A DNA stretch of 64,000 nucleotides, taken from positions 3,529-67,528 of the forward strand of contig DASXYG010000032.1 of NCBI GenBank assembly GCA_036502625.1, written 5' to 3'. Shown one piece after another: positions 53,100 to 62,208 of this stretch. Under the pieces are notes generated by a model that ran no database searches, was not told where the DNA came from, and saw only the letters and a list, made by a program, of their open reading frames with translations. The stretch is from DASXYG01 sp036502625 (GTDB lineage Bacteria; Actinomycetota; Actinomycetes; Streptosporangiales; Streptosporangiaceae). Both the position numbers and the translations under genes were made by a program. Every line of letters starts with the position of its first letter. Position 1 is the first letter of the stretch.

Positions 53100-54458
53100 A
53101 TGTACAAGGTCACCAACCCGGCGACAGGCGAGGTCGTCGAGGAGTTCCCGACCGCGACCGACGACCAGATCCGCGATGCGATCGACCGGGCCGACCGTGG
53201 CTTCAAGGCGTGGCGCGACCGCCCGGTCGAGGAGCGCGCCGCGGTCGTACGCCGGGCCGCCCAGCTCTTCGAGGAGCGGACCGACGAACTTGCCGCGATC
53301 ATCACCCTCGAAATGGGCAAGCGCATCAACGAGGCCCGCGGTGAGCTCGGCATCGTCGTCAGCATCTTCAACTACTACGCCGACAAGGGCCCCGAGCTGA
53401 TCGCCGACGAGCCGCTGCCGATCAAGGGCGGCGAGGCGGTCGTGAAGAAGAGCCCGATCGGCGCGCTGATCGGCATCATGCCGTGGAACTTCCCCTACTA
53501 CCAGGTGGCCCGTTTCGCCGCGCCGAACCTGGTGCTGGGCAACACGATCCTGTTGAAGCACGCGCCGAGCTGCCCGCGTTCGGCCGCCGCGATCGAGGGC
53601 CTGCTGCGCGAGGCGGGCCTGCCGGACGACGCGTACATCAACATCTACGCCTCCAACGAGCAGATCGCCTGGATGCTGGCCGACCCGCGCATCGCGGGCG
53701 TCTCGCTGACCGGCAGCGACCGCGCCGGCGCGCAGGTCGCCGCGGAGGCCGGCAAGAACCTCAAGAAGGTCGTGCTGGAGCTCGGCGGCTCCGACCCGAT
53801 GGTCATCCTGGACAGCGCCGACGTCGACACGACCGCCAAGGTCGCGGCGGCGTCCCGCATGGGCAACACCGGCCAGGCGTGCAACGCGCCGAAGCGGATG
53901 ATCGTCATGTCCGACCTCTACGACGAGTTCGTCGAGAAGCTCAGCGAGCGCATGAAGACGTACGAGCCCGGCGACCCGTCGGACCCGAAGACGAAGCTGG
54001 CGCCGCTGTCGTCCGTCCCCGCGGCCGACAAGGTCGCGTCGCAGGTCGCGGACGCCATCAAGCAGGGCGCGACCCTGCACGCGGGCGGCAAGCGCATCGA
54101 CGGGCCCGGCGCGTACATGGAGCCGACCGTGCTGACCGGCGTCACGCCGGACATGGCCGCCTACTCCGAGGAGATCTTCGGCCCGGTGGCGCTCGTCTTC
54201 CGCGTCGACAGCGAGGACGAGGCGGTCAAGCTCGCCAACGACACCCCGTACGGCCTGGGCTCCGGCGTGTTCAGCGCGGACCCCGAGCGGGCGCGCCGCG
54301 TCGGCGAGCAGATCGACGCCGGCATGGTCTACATCAACGCCGCGGGCGGCTCCCAGGCCGACGTGCCGTTCGGCGGCATCAAGCGGTCCGGCATCGGCCG
54401 CGAGCTGGGCCCGCTGGGCATCGAGGAGTTCATGAACAAGAAGGTCATCCGCGCCTGA
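53100..54458 (+). CDS. NAD(P)-dependent aldehyde dehydrogenase, succinate-semialdehyde type
   Basis: 452 aa. Features are IGALIGIMPWNFPYYQVAR, the catalytic Glu in VVLELGGSDPMVI, the nucleophile Cys in NTGQACNAPKR and EEIFGPVALVFRV near the end. Closest in pattern to short GabD1-like succinate-semialdehyde dehydrogenases. The ATG follows GGAAGAAGGG. A strong hairpin terminator follows. Confidence 0.94.
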   Translation: MYKVTNPATGEVVEEFPTATDDQIRDAIDRADRGFKAWRDRPVEERAAVVRRAAQLFEERTDELAAIITLEMGKRINEARGELGIVVSIFNYYADKGPELIADEPLPIKGGEAVVKKSPIGALIGIMPWNFPYYQVARFAAPNLVLGNTILLKHAPSCPRSAAAIEGLLREAGLPDDAYINIYASNEQIAWMLADPRIAGVSLTGSDRAGAQVAAEAGKNLKKVVLELGGSDPMVILDSADVDTTAKVAAASRMGNTGQACNAPKRMIVMSDLYDEFVEKLSERMKTYEPGDPSDPKTKLAPLSSVPAADKVASQVADAIKQGATLHAGGKRIDGPGAYMEPTVLTGVTPDMAAYSEEIFGPVALVFRVDSEDEAVKLANDTPYGLGSGVFSADPERARRVGEQIDAGMVYINAAGGSQADVPFGGIKRSGIGRELGPLGIEEFMNKKVIRA

Positions 54459-54475
54459 CGCGGACGACGGCGTAC

Positions 54476-54510
54476 GAAGGGGGCGGGTCCGTGCCGGATC
54501 CGCCCCCTTC
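54476..54510 (+). terminator. Hairpin terminator after the aldehyde dehydrogenase gene
   Basis: Eleven-bp arms GAAGGGGGCGG and CCGCCCCCTTC enclosing a further GTCC/GGAT pairing. It lies 17 bp after the stop. Confidence 0.8.
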
Positions 54511-54569
54511 CGCGTGCGGCGGCCGGGGGCGACGATGGCCCGGACCGACGTGATCGACTTGGAGGCGCC

Positions 54570-55364
54570 GTGGACTTCGGGCTGAACGGGCGGGTGGCAG
54601 TGGTGACCGGCGGAAGCCGCGGGCTCGGCTACGCGATCGCGCGGCGGCTGCTCGACGAGGGCGCGCGCGTCGTGATCTGCGGGCGCGACGGCGACGCCTG
54701 CCGCCGCGCCGTCGAGTCGCTCGGCCCGGACGCGCACGCGGAGACCGCCGACGTCTCGGTGGAGTCCGACGTCGCCGCGCTGGTCGCGGCCGTACTCGAC
54801 CGGCACGGAGGGCTCGACGTCCTGGTCAACAACGCGGGCCGGTTCGGCGGCGGCCCCTTGGACGCCACCCCCGACGAGGCCTGGCGCGCCGGATTCGACG
54901 TCAAGGCGCTGGGCGCCGTGCACACGAGCACGTACGCGCGCGCCGCGCTGATCGCCTCCGGGCAGGGCCGCATCGTGAACATCTCCGGCGTGACGTCCGA
55001 GCTCGTCGTGCCCGGAGTCGCGGTTACCGCGCTGGCGAACTCGGCGATGACCACGCTCACCGCCTACCTCGCCCAGGACCTGCGCGCGTACGGCGTCACG
55101 GCGAACTGCGTGGTGCCCGGCTACACGCTCAGCGAGGTCTGGCAGGAGCGGGTCGACGCGTACGCCGCCGACCACGGCATCGACGCCGCCGCCGCGCGGT
55201 CGGCCATCCTCGCCGAGCGCGGCATGGGCGCGGACGCACGCTGGGGCACCCCCGACGAGCTGGCCGCCGTCGTCGCGTTCCTCGCCTCGGCGCCCGCGTC
55301 GTACGTCAGCGGCGCCACGCTCCGCGTCGACGGCGCACAGCTCCCCGTGGTGTCCCACCCCTGA
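54570..55364 (+). CDS. SDR-fold protein lacking the catalytic residues
   Basis: 264 aa with the classical SDR fold: TGGSRGLGYAIA (cofactor glycine loop), the NNAG motif at about 87-90 and a PG motif (VVPGYT). Aligning with FabG-type enzymes, the active-site positions read Asp110 (usual Asn), Gly140 (usual Ser), Thr153 (usual Tyr) and Asn157 (usual Lys), as in NISGVTSELVVPGVAVTALA. So it can probably bind NAD(P) but should not catalyse the normal hydride transfer. The GTG follows TTGGAGGCGCC. Confidence 0.88.
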   Translation: MDFGLNGRVAVVTGGSRGLGYAIARRLLDEGARVVICGRDGDACRRAVESLGPDAHAETADVSVESDVAALVAAVLDRHGGLDVLVNNAGRFGGGPLDATPDEAWRAGFDVKALGAVHTSTYARAALIASGQGRIVNISGVTSELVVPGVAVTALANSAMTTLTAYLAQDLRAYGVTANCVVPGYTLSEVWQERVDAYAADHGIDAAAARSAILAERGMGADARWGTPDELAAVVAFLASAPASYVSGATLRVDGAQLPVVSHP

Positions 55365-55373
55365 CCGGGCGCG

Positions 55374-56030
55374 TCAGCGGCGGCGTGCGGCGACCACGTT
55401 GTCGGTCCGCGTGTGCGGCTCGCCGTCCGGGCCGGCCTGGTGGCGCTCGACGTCCTCGGCCCGCAGCACGTCCCACTCCGCGTCGTCGAGGCCGAGGTCC
55501 GCGACGATCTCGGCCGGGGTGCTGAACTCCATCTCCGGGTGCGGGTTCTCCTCCCACGGCGGGAACCCGCCATGGGAGCCGACCACCAGCAGGCCGCCGG
55601 GCGCGACCGCGGCCGCCGCGCGGCGCAGCAGCTCCTCGCGCGGCATCTCGATGGGGGAGTGCAGGTACTGCGCGGACACCAGGTCGAACCGCCCGCCGGG
55701 GAAGTCGTCGGCGAGGTCGTGGCGGCGCCACTCGACGCGCTCGGCGACGCCCGCCTCGGCCGCGTGCCGCGCCGCCCGGTCCAGCGCCACCTGCGACACG
55801 TCGACCGCGGTGACCCGCCAGCCGCGCGCGGCCAGCCAGACGGCGTCGGCGCCCTCGCCGCAGCCGAGGTCGAGCGCGGTGCCGGGCGCCAGGCCGGCGG
55901 CCTCGCGCACGAGGATGCCGTTGGGGTCGCCGCTCCACATCCGCTCGGACGCGGAGTACCTGCCGTCCCAGTACGCCGCGGGCTCGTCGGCCTGCTCGGG
56001 TTCGTGGTCGTGCTCAGCTCGTACGTTCAT
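55374..56030 (-). CDS. Class I SAM-dependent methyltransferase
   Basis: 218 aa, in the TehB/thiopurine-like branch. Features are AAYWDGRYSASERMWSGDPN, motif I ALDLGCGEGADAVWLA, VTAVDVS and VSAQYLHSP. The ATG is at 56030. It is divergent from the XRE-cupin regulator 66 bp away and may be its target. Substrate unknown. Confidence 0.92.
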   Translation of the reverse strand: MNVRAEHDHEPEQADEPAAYWDGRYSASERMWSGDPNGILVREAAGLAPGTALDLGCGEGADAVWLAARGWRVTAVDVSQVALDRAARHAAEAGVAERVEWRRHDLADDFPGGRFDLVSAQYLHSPIEMPREELLRRAAAAVAPGGLLVVGSHGGFPPWEENPHPEMEFSTPAEIVADLGLDDAEWDVLRAEDVERHQAGPDGEPHTRTDNVVAARRR

Positions 56031-56096
56031 GACTCGGATCCTGCGCCGGGACCAGGTGATTTGACAAACTCTGTTGCCGGAGTGGCAAATGGAGGC

Positions 56097-56687
56097 ATGG
56101 CGGACGACGATCTGGACGGCGTGCTCGCGACGGTCGGGCCGCGGCTGCGGGCAATGCGCCGGGAGCGCGGCGGCACCCTGGCGCAACTCGCCGAGCGCAC
56201 CGGCATCTCGGTGAGCACGCTCTCGCGGCTGGAGGCCGGGCGCCGCAAGCCCACGCTGGAGCTGCTGCTCCCGCTGGCCAAGGCGTACGACGTGCCGCTC
56301 GACGAACTGGTCGACGCGCCGCCGACCGGCGACCCGCGCATCCACCTCCGCCCGTACACCCACGAGGGCCGCACGTTCGTGCCGCTGACCCGCAACCTCG
56401 GCGGGCTGCGCGCGTACAAGCAGGTCCTGCCTCCCGCCCGGGACCCCGACGCGCACCTCGACCAGCGCTCCCACGAGGGCTACGAGTGGCTGTACGTCCT
56501 GTCCGGACGGCTGCGGCTGCGGCTCGGGCCGAACGACATCATCCTGACGCCGGGCGAGGCCGCCGAGTTCGACACGCACGTGCCGCACGGCTTCGGCAAC
56601 CCCGGCCCGGAACCCGTCGAGTTCCTCAGCCTCTTCGGCCCGCAGGGCGAGCGGCTCCACGTCCGCGCGCGCCCGACCAGGAAATAG
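56097..56687 (+). CDS. XRE-family regulator with C-terminal cupin domain
   Basis: 196 aa. The HTH is at about 15-70 (RLRAMRRERGGTLAQLAERT, then ISVSTLSRLEAGRRKPTLE) and the cupin barrel at about 115-190 (HEGYEWLYVLSGRLRLRLG, HVPHGFGNPG). Such proteins sense small ligands. A TTGACA at 56061-56066 offers a -35 element. The gap also has TTTGACA and TGGCAAA facing each other. Confidence 0.93.
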   Translation: MADDDLDGVLATVGPRLRAMRRERGGTLAQLAERTGISVSTLSRLEAGRRKPTLELLLPLAKAYDVPLDELVDAPPTGDPRIHLRPYTHEGRTFVPLTRNLGGLRAYKQVLPPARDPDAHLDQRSHEGYEWLYVLSGRLRLRLGPNDIILTPGEAAEFDTHVPHGFGNPGPEPVEFLSLFGPQGERLHVRARPTRK

Positions 56688-56763
56688 CCGCCGTACGGCA
56701 CCCTGGCGATCACCGCGCGGCGGCACGCTTCTAGGCTGGGCGACCTACCTGGAGGTGCCGCCG

Positions 56764-57774
56764 ATGCCCGTTCGCCTGGGTCTGCGTATCCCGCCCGCCG
56801 CGCCCGCGCCCGTCGTGGCCGACGCGATCGTGCGCGCCGAGGAACTCGGCTGGGACTCCGTCTGGATACCCGACTCACAGCTCCTGTGGCGCGACCCGTT
56901 CGCGGTGCTGGCCATCGCGGCCACGCGGACGTCCCGCATCCGGCTCGGCATCGCGGTCACCAACTTCGCGACCCGCCACGTGAGCGCGCTCGCCGGGGCG
57001 ATCCGTACGGTCGGCGAGCTGGCGCCCGGCCGGTTCGTCGTGGCCGTCGGCGCGGGGAACTCCTCCGTGCGCCCGGTGGGCCTGCGCCCGACCGGCACCC
57101 GCGGGCTCGGCGCGGAGATCACCCGGCTGCGGGCCCTGCTCGACGGCGGCGAGGTCGACTTCGGTGCGCGCCCGATCGTGCGGCTGCGCGACGCCGCGCC
57201 GGTGCCGGTGTACGTCGCGGCCACCGGGCCGCGCAACCTGGAGATGGCCGGTGCCGCGGCCGACGGCGCGATCCTCCAGGTCGGCACCACCGTCGACGGC
57301 GTCAACCGCGGCGTCACGAACGTCGCCGACGGCGCGCGGTCCGCCGACCGCGACCCGGGTTCCGTGCCGGTCGTCGTGACGGCCACGTGCCTGCTGACCG
57401 ACGACCTCGACCGCGACGCCGTCCGCTTCAAGCCGCACGCCGTCACCATCGCCGGCGACGGCGGGGGAGTGGCGCTGGCCAAGGCCGGGATCACGGTCCG
57501 GCCGCTGCCCGCCGAGGGCGCGCCCGTCGTCTACCCCGACCTGCTGCACGCCGAGGACCACGACGCCGCCGTACGCGCCTGCGACCCGTACGTCACCGAC
57601 GCCGACGCCGTGCGCTTCGCCACCCGGTTCGCCTTCGGCGGCGAGGCGGACGCCGTCCGGGCGCGCATCGCGGAGATGCACGCGCTGGGCGCGGCCGAGG
57701 TGCTGCTCCAGCACATCGGCAGCTACGACATGCCGACCGCGATCATGGAGCAGGTGGACAAGCTGCGCCCCTGA
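56764..57774 (+). CDS. LLM-class (luciferase-like) flavin or F420-dependent oxidoreductase
   Basis: 336 aa. The start is ATG 56764, eight bases after GGAGG. The luciferase-like TIM barrel shows WDSVWIPDSQLLWRDPF, IRLGIAVTNFATRHV, FVVAVGAGNSSV and YVAATGPRNLEMAGAAADG, as in mer-type F420 enzymes. It is monocistronic, convergent with a TetR gene. Confidence 0.92.
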   Translation: MPVRLGLRIPPAAPAPVVADAIVRAEELGWDSVWIPDSQLLWRDPFAVLAIAATRTSRIRLGIAVTNFATRHVSALAGAIRTVGELAPGRFVVAVGAGNSSVRPVGLRPTGTRGLGAEITRLRALLDGGEVDFGARPIVRLRDAAPVPVYVAATGPRNLEMAGAAADGAILQVGTTVDGVNRGVTNVADGARSADRDPGSVPVVVTATCLLTDDLDRDAVRFKPHAVTIAGDGGGVALAKAGITVRPLPAEGAPVVYPDLLHAEDHDAAVRACDPYVTDADAVRFATRFAFGGEADAVRARIAEMHALGAAEVLLQHIGSYDMPTAIMEQVDKLRP

Positions 57775-57790
57775 CGTACCGACCGGGGCG

Positions 57791-58417
57791 TCAGGACGGC
57801 TGCGGGGTGAGCAGCGCGACGGCCGCGTCGACCGCCTCGGCGGACAGGTCGCCGGGCCGCCCGCCGTCCTCGACGGTCGTCGCCACGAGCTCGCGCAGGC
57901 CGCCGAGCAGCATGATCGCCCGCTGCCGCGGCACCGGGCCGACCCCGGCCGCGCGCATCTCCGCGGTGTCGCACAGCGTCTGGATCAGCGTGATGAACGC
58001 CTCCATGTTGTCCCGCTGGAGGCGGCGCGCCTGGCCGCCGAGCGCGGGCATCTCGCGGATCCAGCTCAGCATGACCGGCGGCGAGGACTCCATGCGGCGG
58101 ATCCAGGCGTCGACGGCCTGCCGGATCTGCGTCTGCCACGGCGCCTGCGGGTCGACGGCCGCCGCGATGCGCCGGATCGTCTCCTCGTTGCGCTCGTTGA
58201 GCAGCGCGACGAAGCAGGACTCCTTGTCGGAGAAGTGCTCGTAGAACGTGCGCCGTGAGGTGCGGGCGCGGCGCACGATCTCGCCGACCGTGGTGTTCTT
58301 GTAGCCGTTCTCCTCGATGGCGTCGGCGAGGGCGTCGAGCAGCCGCCGGTGGAACGTGCCCGCGTCGCCGGAACCCGTCGGCCGTTCGTCGCGAGGTCGG
58401 CGCTGTGCGGTCGTCAT
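57791..58417 (-). CDS. TetR/AcrR family regulator next to a P450 system
   Basis: 208 aa from the ATG at 58417. The HTH runs through LLDALADAIEENGYKNTTVG and RARTSRRTFYEHFSDKESCF (about residues 25-75). It is divergent from a ferredoxin-P450 pair, with two similar dyads between them, so it most likely represses that pair. Confidence 0.92.
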   Translation of the reverse strand: MTTAQRRPRDERPTGSGDAGTFHRRLLDALADAIEENGYKNTTVGEIVRRARTSRRTFYEHFSDKESCFVALLNERNEETIRRIAAAVDPQAPWQTQIRQAVDAWIRRMESSPPVMLSWIREMPALGGQARRLQRDNMEAFITLIQTLCDTAEMRAAGVGPVPRQRAIMLLGGLRELVATTVEDGGRPGDLSAEAVDAAVALLTPQPS

Positions 58418-58468
58418 CGCGGTCACGCTATACCTCTCGGAACGATGGAAAGCCTCTTGCCGTTGGAT

Positions 58469-58508
58469 GGTACATCGGCGTACCGTGCGTTCGGTACGGA
58501 CGCGTACC
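58469..58508. promoter_or_regulatory. Two tandem GGTAC-type dyads (TetR operators)
   Basis: GGTAC-N6-GTACC (58469-58484) and GGTACG-N4-CGTACC (58493-58508), both 16 bp, centres 24 bp apart. They sit between the TetR start and the ferredoxin start. Confidence 0.65.
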
Positions 58509-58527
58509 ACCCAGATGGGAGAACCCG

Positions 58528-58728
58528 GTGAAGGTGCGGATTGATCCTGAGCGGTGCCAAGGGCATGGCCGCTGCTCGGATCTCGCCCCCGCCTTGTTCG
58601 GCGAGGACGACGAGGGATACGGCACGGTGCTCGGCGACGGCGTGGTGGGCCCCGGTGCCGAGCGCGACGCGCGGCTCGCCGTGGCGAACTGTCCGGAGCA
58701 CGCGATCGAGCTTGACGGGGAGGCGTGA
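58528..58728 (+). CDS. Ferredoxin, P450-type
   Basis: 66 aa with the cysteines CQGHGRC and ANCPEHAIEL, so three cluster ligands with His in the second position, as in [3Fe-4S]-type ferredoxins serving actinobacterial P450s. The GTG follows GGGAGAACCCG. Its stop directly abuts the P450 start, so it is the electron donor for that enzyme. Confidence 0.94.
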   Translation: MKVRIDPERCQGHGRCSDLAPALFGEDDEGYGTVLGDGVVGPGAERDARLAVANCPEHAIELDGEA

Positions 58729-60003
58729 ATGGCCGTCGATGATCGGTTCAGTCCGGAGTCCGAGCGGGAGCGCGAGGAGCGCATGGGCGAGGCCATCCGG
58801 AACGAGGTCGTCACCGGCCCGGTGCGGGACTGGGCGACCGACTTCTCCCACCTGGAACCGGAGTGGGCCGCCGACCCGTACCCGATCCAGGACGACCTGC
58901 GTGAGCGCTGCCCGATCGCGCACACCGACAGGTTCGGCGGCGGCTGGCTGCCCACGCGGTACGAGGACGTCGCCGCCATCGCCTACGACACGGACAAGTT
59001 CTCCTCGCGGGCGATCGTGATGGCGAACGTACGGCCGCCGCGGGAGATGGCCCCGGTGGGCGGCGTCCCGCCGATCTCGTCGGACCCGCCGTTCCACCAC
59101 AGCGCGCGCAAGCTGCTGCTCCCCGCGTTCACCAAGACCGCGGTGGCCCGCCAGGAGGCGGCGACGCGGGCGTTCTGCGAGGAGCTGATCGACGGCTTCG
59201 CCGGCCGCGAGTTGGTCGACGCCGCCCACGACTACGCGCAGTACATCCCGACCCGGGTGATCGCCGACATGCTCGGCTTCCCGGTCGCCGACCAGCCCAA
59301 GTTCCGTACGTTCGTGGAGAACGCGCTCGAGGGCGTCAACCGTTCGGAAGAGGAGCGCATCGCCGGGGGCGACGCCCTGTTCGCGTACCTCAACGAGCAG
59401 ATCCACGACCATCTGGAGAACCCGCGCGACGACCTCACGACGTACCTGATCAACGCCGAGCTCGGCGGGGAGAAGCTGACGTCCGGCCACGTCGCGGGCA
59501 CCATGGCGCTGCTGCTCATCGCCGGCATCGACACCACGTGGAGCGCGATCGGCGCGTCCCTGTGGCACCTCGCGAAGACGCCCGAGGACCGCGCGCGGCT
59601 GGTCGCCGAGCCGTCCCTCGTGCCGACCGCGATGGAGGAGTTCCTCCGCGTCTACGCCCCCGTCACCATGGCGCGGCTCGTCCGCGACGACATGCACTGG
59701 CAGGGCGTCGACATGAAGGCCGACGACTGGGTGCTGCTGTCCTTCCCCGCCGCCAACCGCGACCCCGCGCAGTTCGACCGCGCCGACGAGATCGACATCG
59801 GCCGCGAGGTCAACCGGCACGCCGCGTTCGGCCTCGGCATCCACCGGTGCGTCGGCTCCCATCTCGCCCGGATGGAGCTGCGCGTCGCCCTGGAGACGTG
59901 GCTGGCCCGCATCCCCGAGTTCACGCTCGCCGACCCCGACGCGGTGACCTGGGCCGCGGGCCAGGTACGCGGCCCCCGCACCCTGCCGCTGCGCATCGGC
60001 TGA
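58729..60003 (+). CDS. Cytochrome P450 with own ferredoxin
   Basis: 424 aa. I helix LLIAGIDTTWSAIG, ExxR in EEFLRV, heme loop FGLGIHRCVGSHLARMELR. The N-terminus reads HLEPEWAADPYPIQDDLRERCP, as in CYP families of actinomycetes that take steroids or small aromatics. It starts on the base after the ferredoxin stop. Confidence 0.95.
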   Translation: MAVDDRFSPESEREREERMGEAIRNEVVTGPVRDWATDFSHLEPEWAADPYPIQDDLRERCPIAHTDRFGGGWLPTRYEDVAAIAYDTDKFSSRAIVMANVRPPREMAPVGGVPPISSDPPFHHSARKLLLPAFTKTAVARQEAATRAFCEELIDGFAGRELVDAAHDYAQYIPTRVIADMLGFPVADQPKFRTFVENALEGVNRSEEERIAGGDALFAYLNEQIHDHLENPRDDLTTYLINAELGGEKLTSGHVAGTMALLLIAGIDTTWSAIGASLWHLAKTPEDRARLVAEPSLVPTAMEEFLRVYAPVTMARLVRDDMHWQGVDMKADDWVLLSFPAANRDPAQFDRADEIDIGREVNRHAAFGLGIHRCVGSHLARMELRVALETWLARIPEFTLADPDAVTWAAGQVRGPRTLPLRIG

Positions 60004-60014
60004 CACCCCGGGCC

Positions 60015-60058
60015 GCGCCCGGCACCACGTCTCCCAGATTCCGTGTGGTGCCGGGCGC
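60015..60058. terminator. Bidirectional hairpin terminator
   Basis: Perfect 14-bp arms GCGCCCGGCACCAC and GTGGTGCCGGGCGC around a 16-nt loop, between convergent stops at 60003 and 60067. Confidence 0.85.
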
Positions 60059-60066
60059 GCGCGTGC

Positions 60067-61236
60067 TCAGGCGGACGCGCGCAGGGCGTCGAGCAGCCGC
60101 ACCCGGGCGCCCGTACGCAGGATGGCCCGTTCGTACACCCGGGCGCCGAGGAACAGCACGGCGCCCGCCGCCGCGAGCATCCCCGCGACCGCCACCCCGA
60201 ACTGCCACATCGGGACGTCCGTGGCGGCCGCGCGGACCGGCATGACCATGGACGAGAACGGCGGCACCATCGACAGCACCTGGTTGGCCGTCGAGTGCGG
60301 GTCGGCGAGCGCCCAGAAGCCCACGCCGTACACCGCCATCATCAGCAGCGTCATCGGGCTGAGCGCGGACGACAGCTCCTCCTGCCGGGACACCAGCGCG
60401 CCGAGCGCGGCGCTGGCGGCGGCGAAGAACAGGTAGCCGAGCAGGTATCCGACGGCGGCGCCGAGGATGATGCCGGCCGTGCCGGGCGGGAGGTCGGGTG
60501 TGGCGCCGGTGGCGGCCGCCGCGCCGAGCCCGGCCGCCGCGATCACCGCGAGCTGCGCCAGGCCGAGCACCCCGAACGCGGCGATCTTCCCCGCGAGCAA
60601 CTGCCACGGCCGCACCGCGATCAGCAGGATCTCCACGATGCGGCTGCTCTTCTCCTCGACGACCCCCATCGCCACGCCCATGGCCGAGCTCATGAGCAGC
60701 ATGAACAGCGCGATCACCACGATCACGGCGATGCCCTTGCGCGCCCCGTCGTAGCGGGTGTCGCCGGTCACCGACACCGTGGCCAGCGGCGCGACCCGCA
60801 GCGCGCGGTCGACCTTCGTGGCGTCGATGCCCGCCGCGGCCAGCCGCGCGCGGCTCTGCACCGTACGGTTCGCGCCCTGGACGACGGCCGCGAGCCGCGG
60901 GTCGAGGTCGCCGTCGGTCAGCACGCGCGGGCCGTCGACGATCGCCGCGTCGGCGTCGCCCCCGGCCACGGCGGTGCGCGCGGCCGCCTCGTCCGCGTAC
61001 GGCACGGTCTTCACCGTCACCCCGGTCGCGGACGCCTGCGGCGCCAGCGCCGGCTTCAGCGCCTGGCCGGCCTGCCCGGTGACGCCCACCTTGTACGTGT
61101 CGGGCGAGCCGAGGAGCCGCGGCCCCGCGATCGCGCCCATCACGACCAGGGCGGTCACCACCAGGCCGATCAGGAACCCCTTGGACGTGGCCTGGACGCG
61201 CAGCTCGCGCCCGGCCACCAGCCGTACGCCGGTCAC
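60067..61236 (-). CDS. ABC transporter permease, NatB/CcmB-like exporter
   Basis: 389 aa. TM1 near the N-terminus, a roughly 130-residue extracytoplasmic domain, then five to six helices with VEEKSSRIVEILLIAVRP typical of ABC-2 family NatB permeases. The GTG overlaps the ATPase stop (GTGA). It is likely controlled by the nearby NarL-type system. Confidence 0.92.
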   Translation of the reverse strand: MTGVRLVAGRELRVQATSKGFLIGLVVTALVVMGAIAGPRLLGSPDTYKVGVTGQAGQALKPALAPQASATGVTVKTVPYADEAAARTAVAGGDADAAIVDGPRVLTDGDLDPRLAAVVQGANRTVQSRARLAAAGIDATKVDRALRVAPLATVSVTGDTRYDGARKGIAVIVVIALFMLLMSSAMGVAMGVVEEKSSRIVEILLIAVRPWQLLAGKIAAFGVLGLAQLAVIAAAGLGAAAATGATPDLPPGTAGIILGAAVGYLLGYLFFAAASAALGALVSRQEELSSALSPMTLLMMAVYGVGFWALADPHSTANQVLSMVPPFSSMVMPVRAAATDVPMWQFGVAVAGMLAAAGAVLFLGARVYERAILRTGARVRLLDALRASA

Positions 61237-62114
61237 GCCACGACCTCCCGGAAGATCTCGCTCAGCGCGGGCCGCTCCCACCCGAAGTGCTCGAGGCGCC
61301 CCTCGGCCTGCGCGGCGCGCAGCAGCGCCTGGTCGTCGTCGGCGGCCACCAGCAGGTCGCCGCCGCCGTCGAGGGTGCGGACCACCCGGCCGGGCAGGCG
61401 GCCCGCCCACCCCGGCGCGGCGTCGCGTACGCGCACCCGCAGCAGCGAGCCGGCCGCACGCGCGCGCACATCGTCCACGGGCCCGGACGCGACGATCCGC
61501 CCGGCCGCGATGATGCCCACGGAGTCGCTGAGCCGCTCCACGAGGTCGAGCTGGTGGCTGGAGAAGATGATCGGCACGCCCGCGTCGCGCTTCTCCGCCA
61601 GCACCCCGGCCAGCGCGTCCACGCCGATCGGGTCGAGCCCGGAGAACGGTTCGTCCAGCACCAGCACCTCGGGGTCGTGCGCCAGCGCCACCGCGAGCTG
61701 CACCCGCTGCTGGTTGCCGAGCGACAGCGCCTGCACGTGGTCGGTGCGGTGCGCGGTCAGTTCGAGCCGCTCGATCCAGACGTCCGCGGCGCGCCGGGCC
61801 GCGCGCGGGGCGAGGCCGTAGTGCCGGCCGAAGTACGTGATCTGGTCGGCGACCCGCATCTTCTGGTACAGGCCGCGCTCCTCCGGCATGTAGCCGAAAC
61901 GGCGCCGCACCGCCGCGGTGACCGGGGTGTCCCGCCAGGTCACGGTGCCCGCGTCGGCGGCCAGCACGCCCATGACGATGCGCATGGTGGTCGTCTTGCC
62001 CGCGCCGTTCGCGCCGACGAACCCGAACATCTCACCGGGCCGTACGGCGAAGCCCACGTCGCCGAGCGCGGTCGTGGCGCCGAACCTCTTGGTCAGGCCG
62101 TCGATCCGAAGCAT
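61233..62114 (-). CDS. ABC transporter ATP-binding protein
   Basis: 293 aa. Walker A GANGAGKTTT, Q-loop at YMPEERGLYQ, signature SLGNQQRVQLA, Walker B LVLDEPFSGLDP and switch His in FSSHQLD, then a C-terminal extension. Pairs with the permease, similar to the NatA family of Na+/drug exporters. ATG at 62114. Confidence 0.95.
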   Translation of the reverse strand: MLRIDGLTKRFGATTALGDVGFAVRPGEMFGFVGANGAGKTTTMRIVMGVLAADAGTVTWRDTPVTAAVRRRFGYMPEERGLYQKMRVADQITYFGRHYGLAPRAARRAADVWIERLELTAHRTDHVQALSLGNQQRVQLAVALAHDPEVLVLDEPFSGLDPIGVDALAGVLAEKRDAGVPIIFSSHQLDLVERLSDSVGIIAAGRIVASGPVDDVRARAAGSLLRVRVRDAAPGWAGRLPGRVVRTLDGGGDLLVAADDDQALLRAAQAEGRLEHFGWERPALSEIFREVVA

Positions 62115-62208
62115 GCGGCCGATCCTCCCCGTGCGGTCGTGCGGGCCGCCAGTCGCGGCGGTCACCGGATCGAGATGACAAATGTCAGGAACGCCGTACG
62201 GGGGCGGC

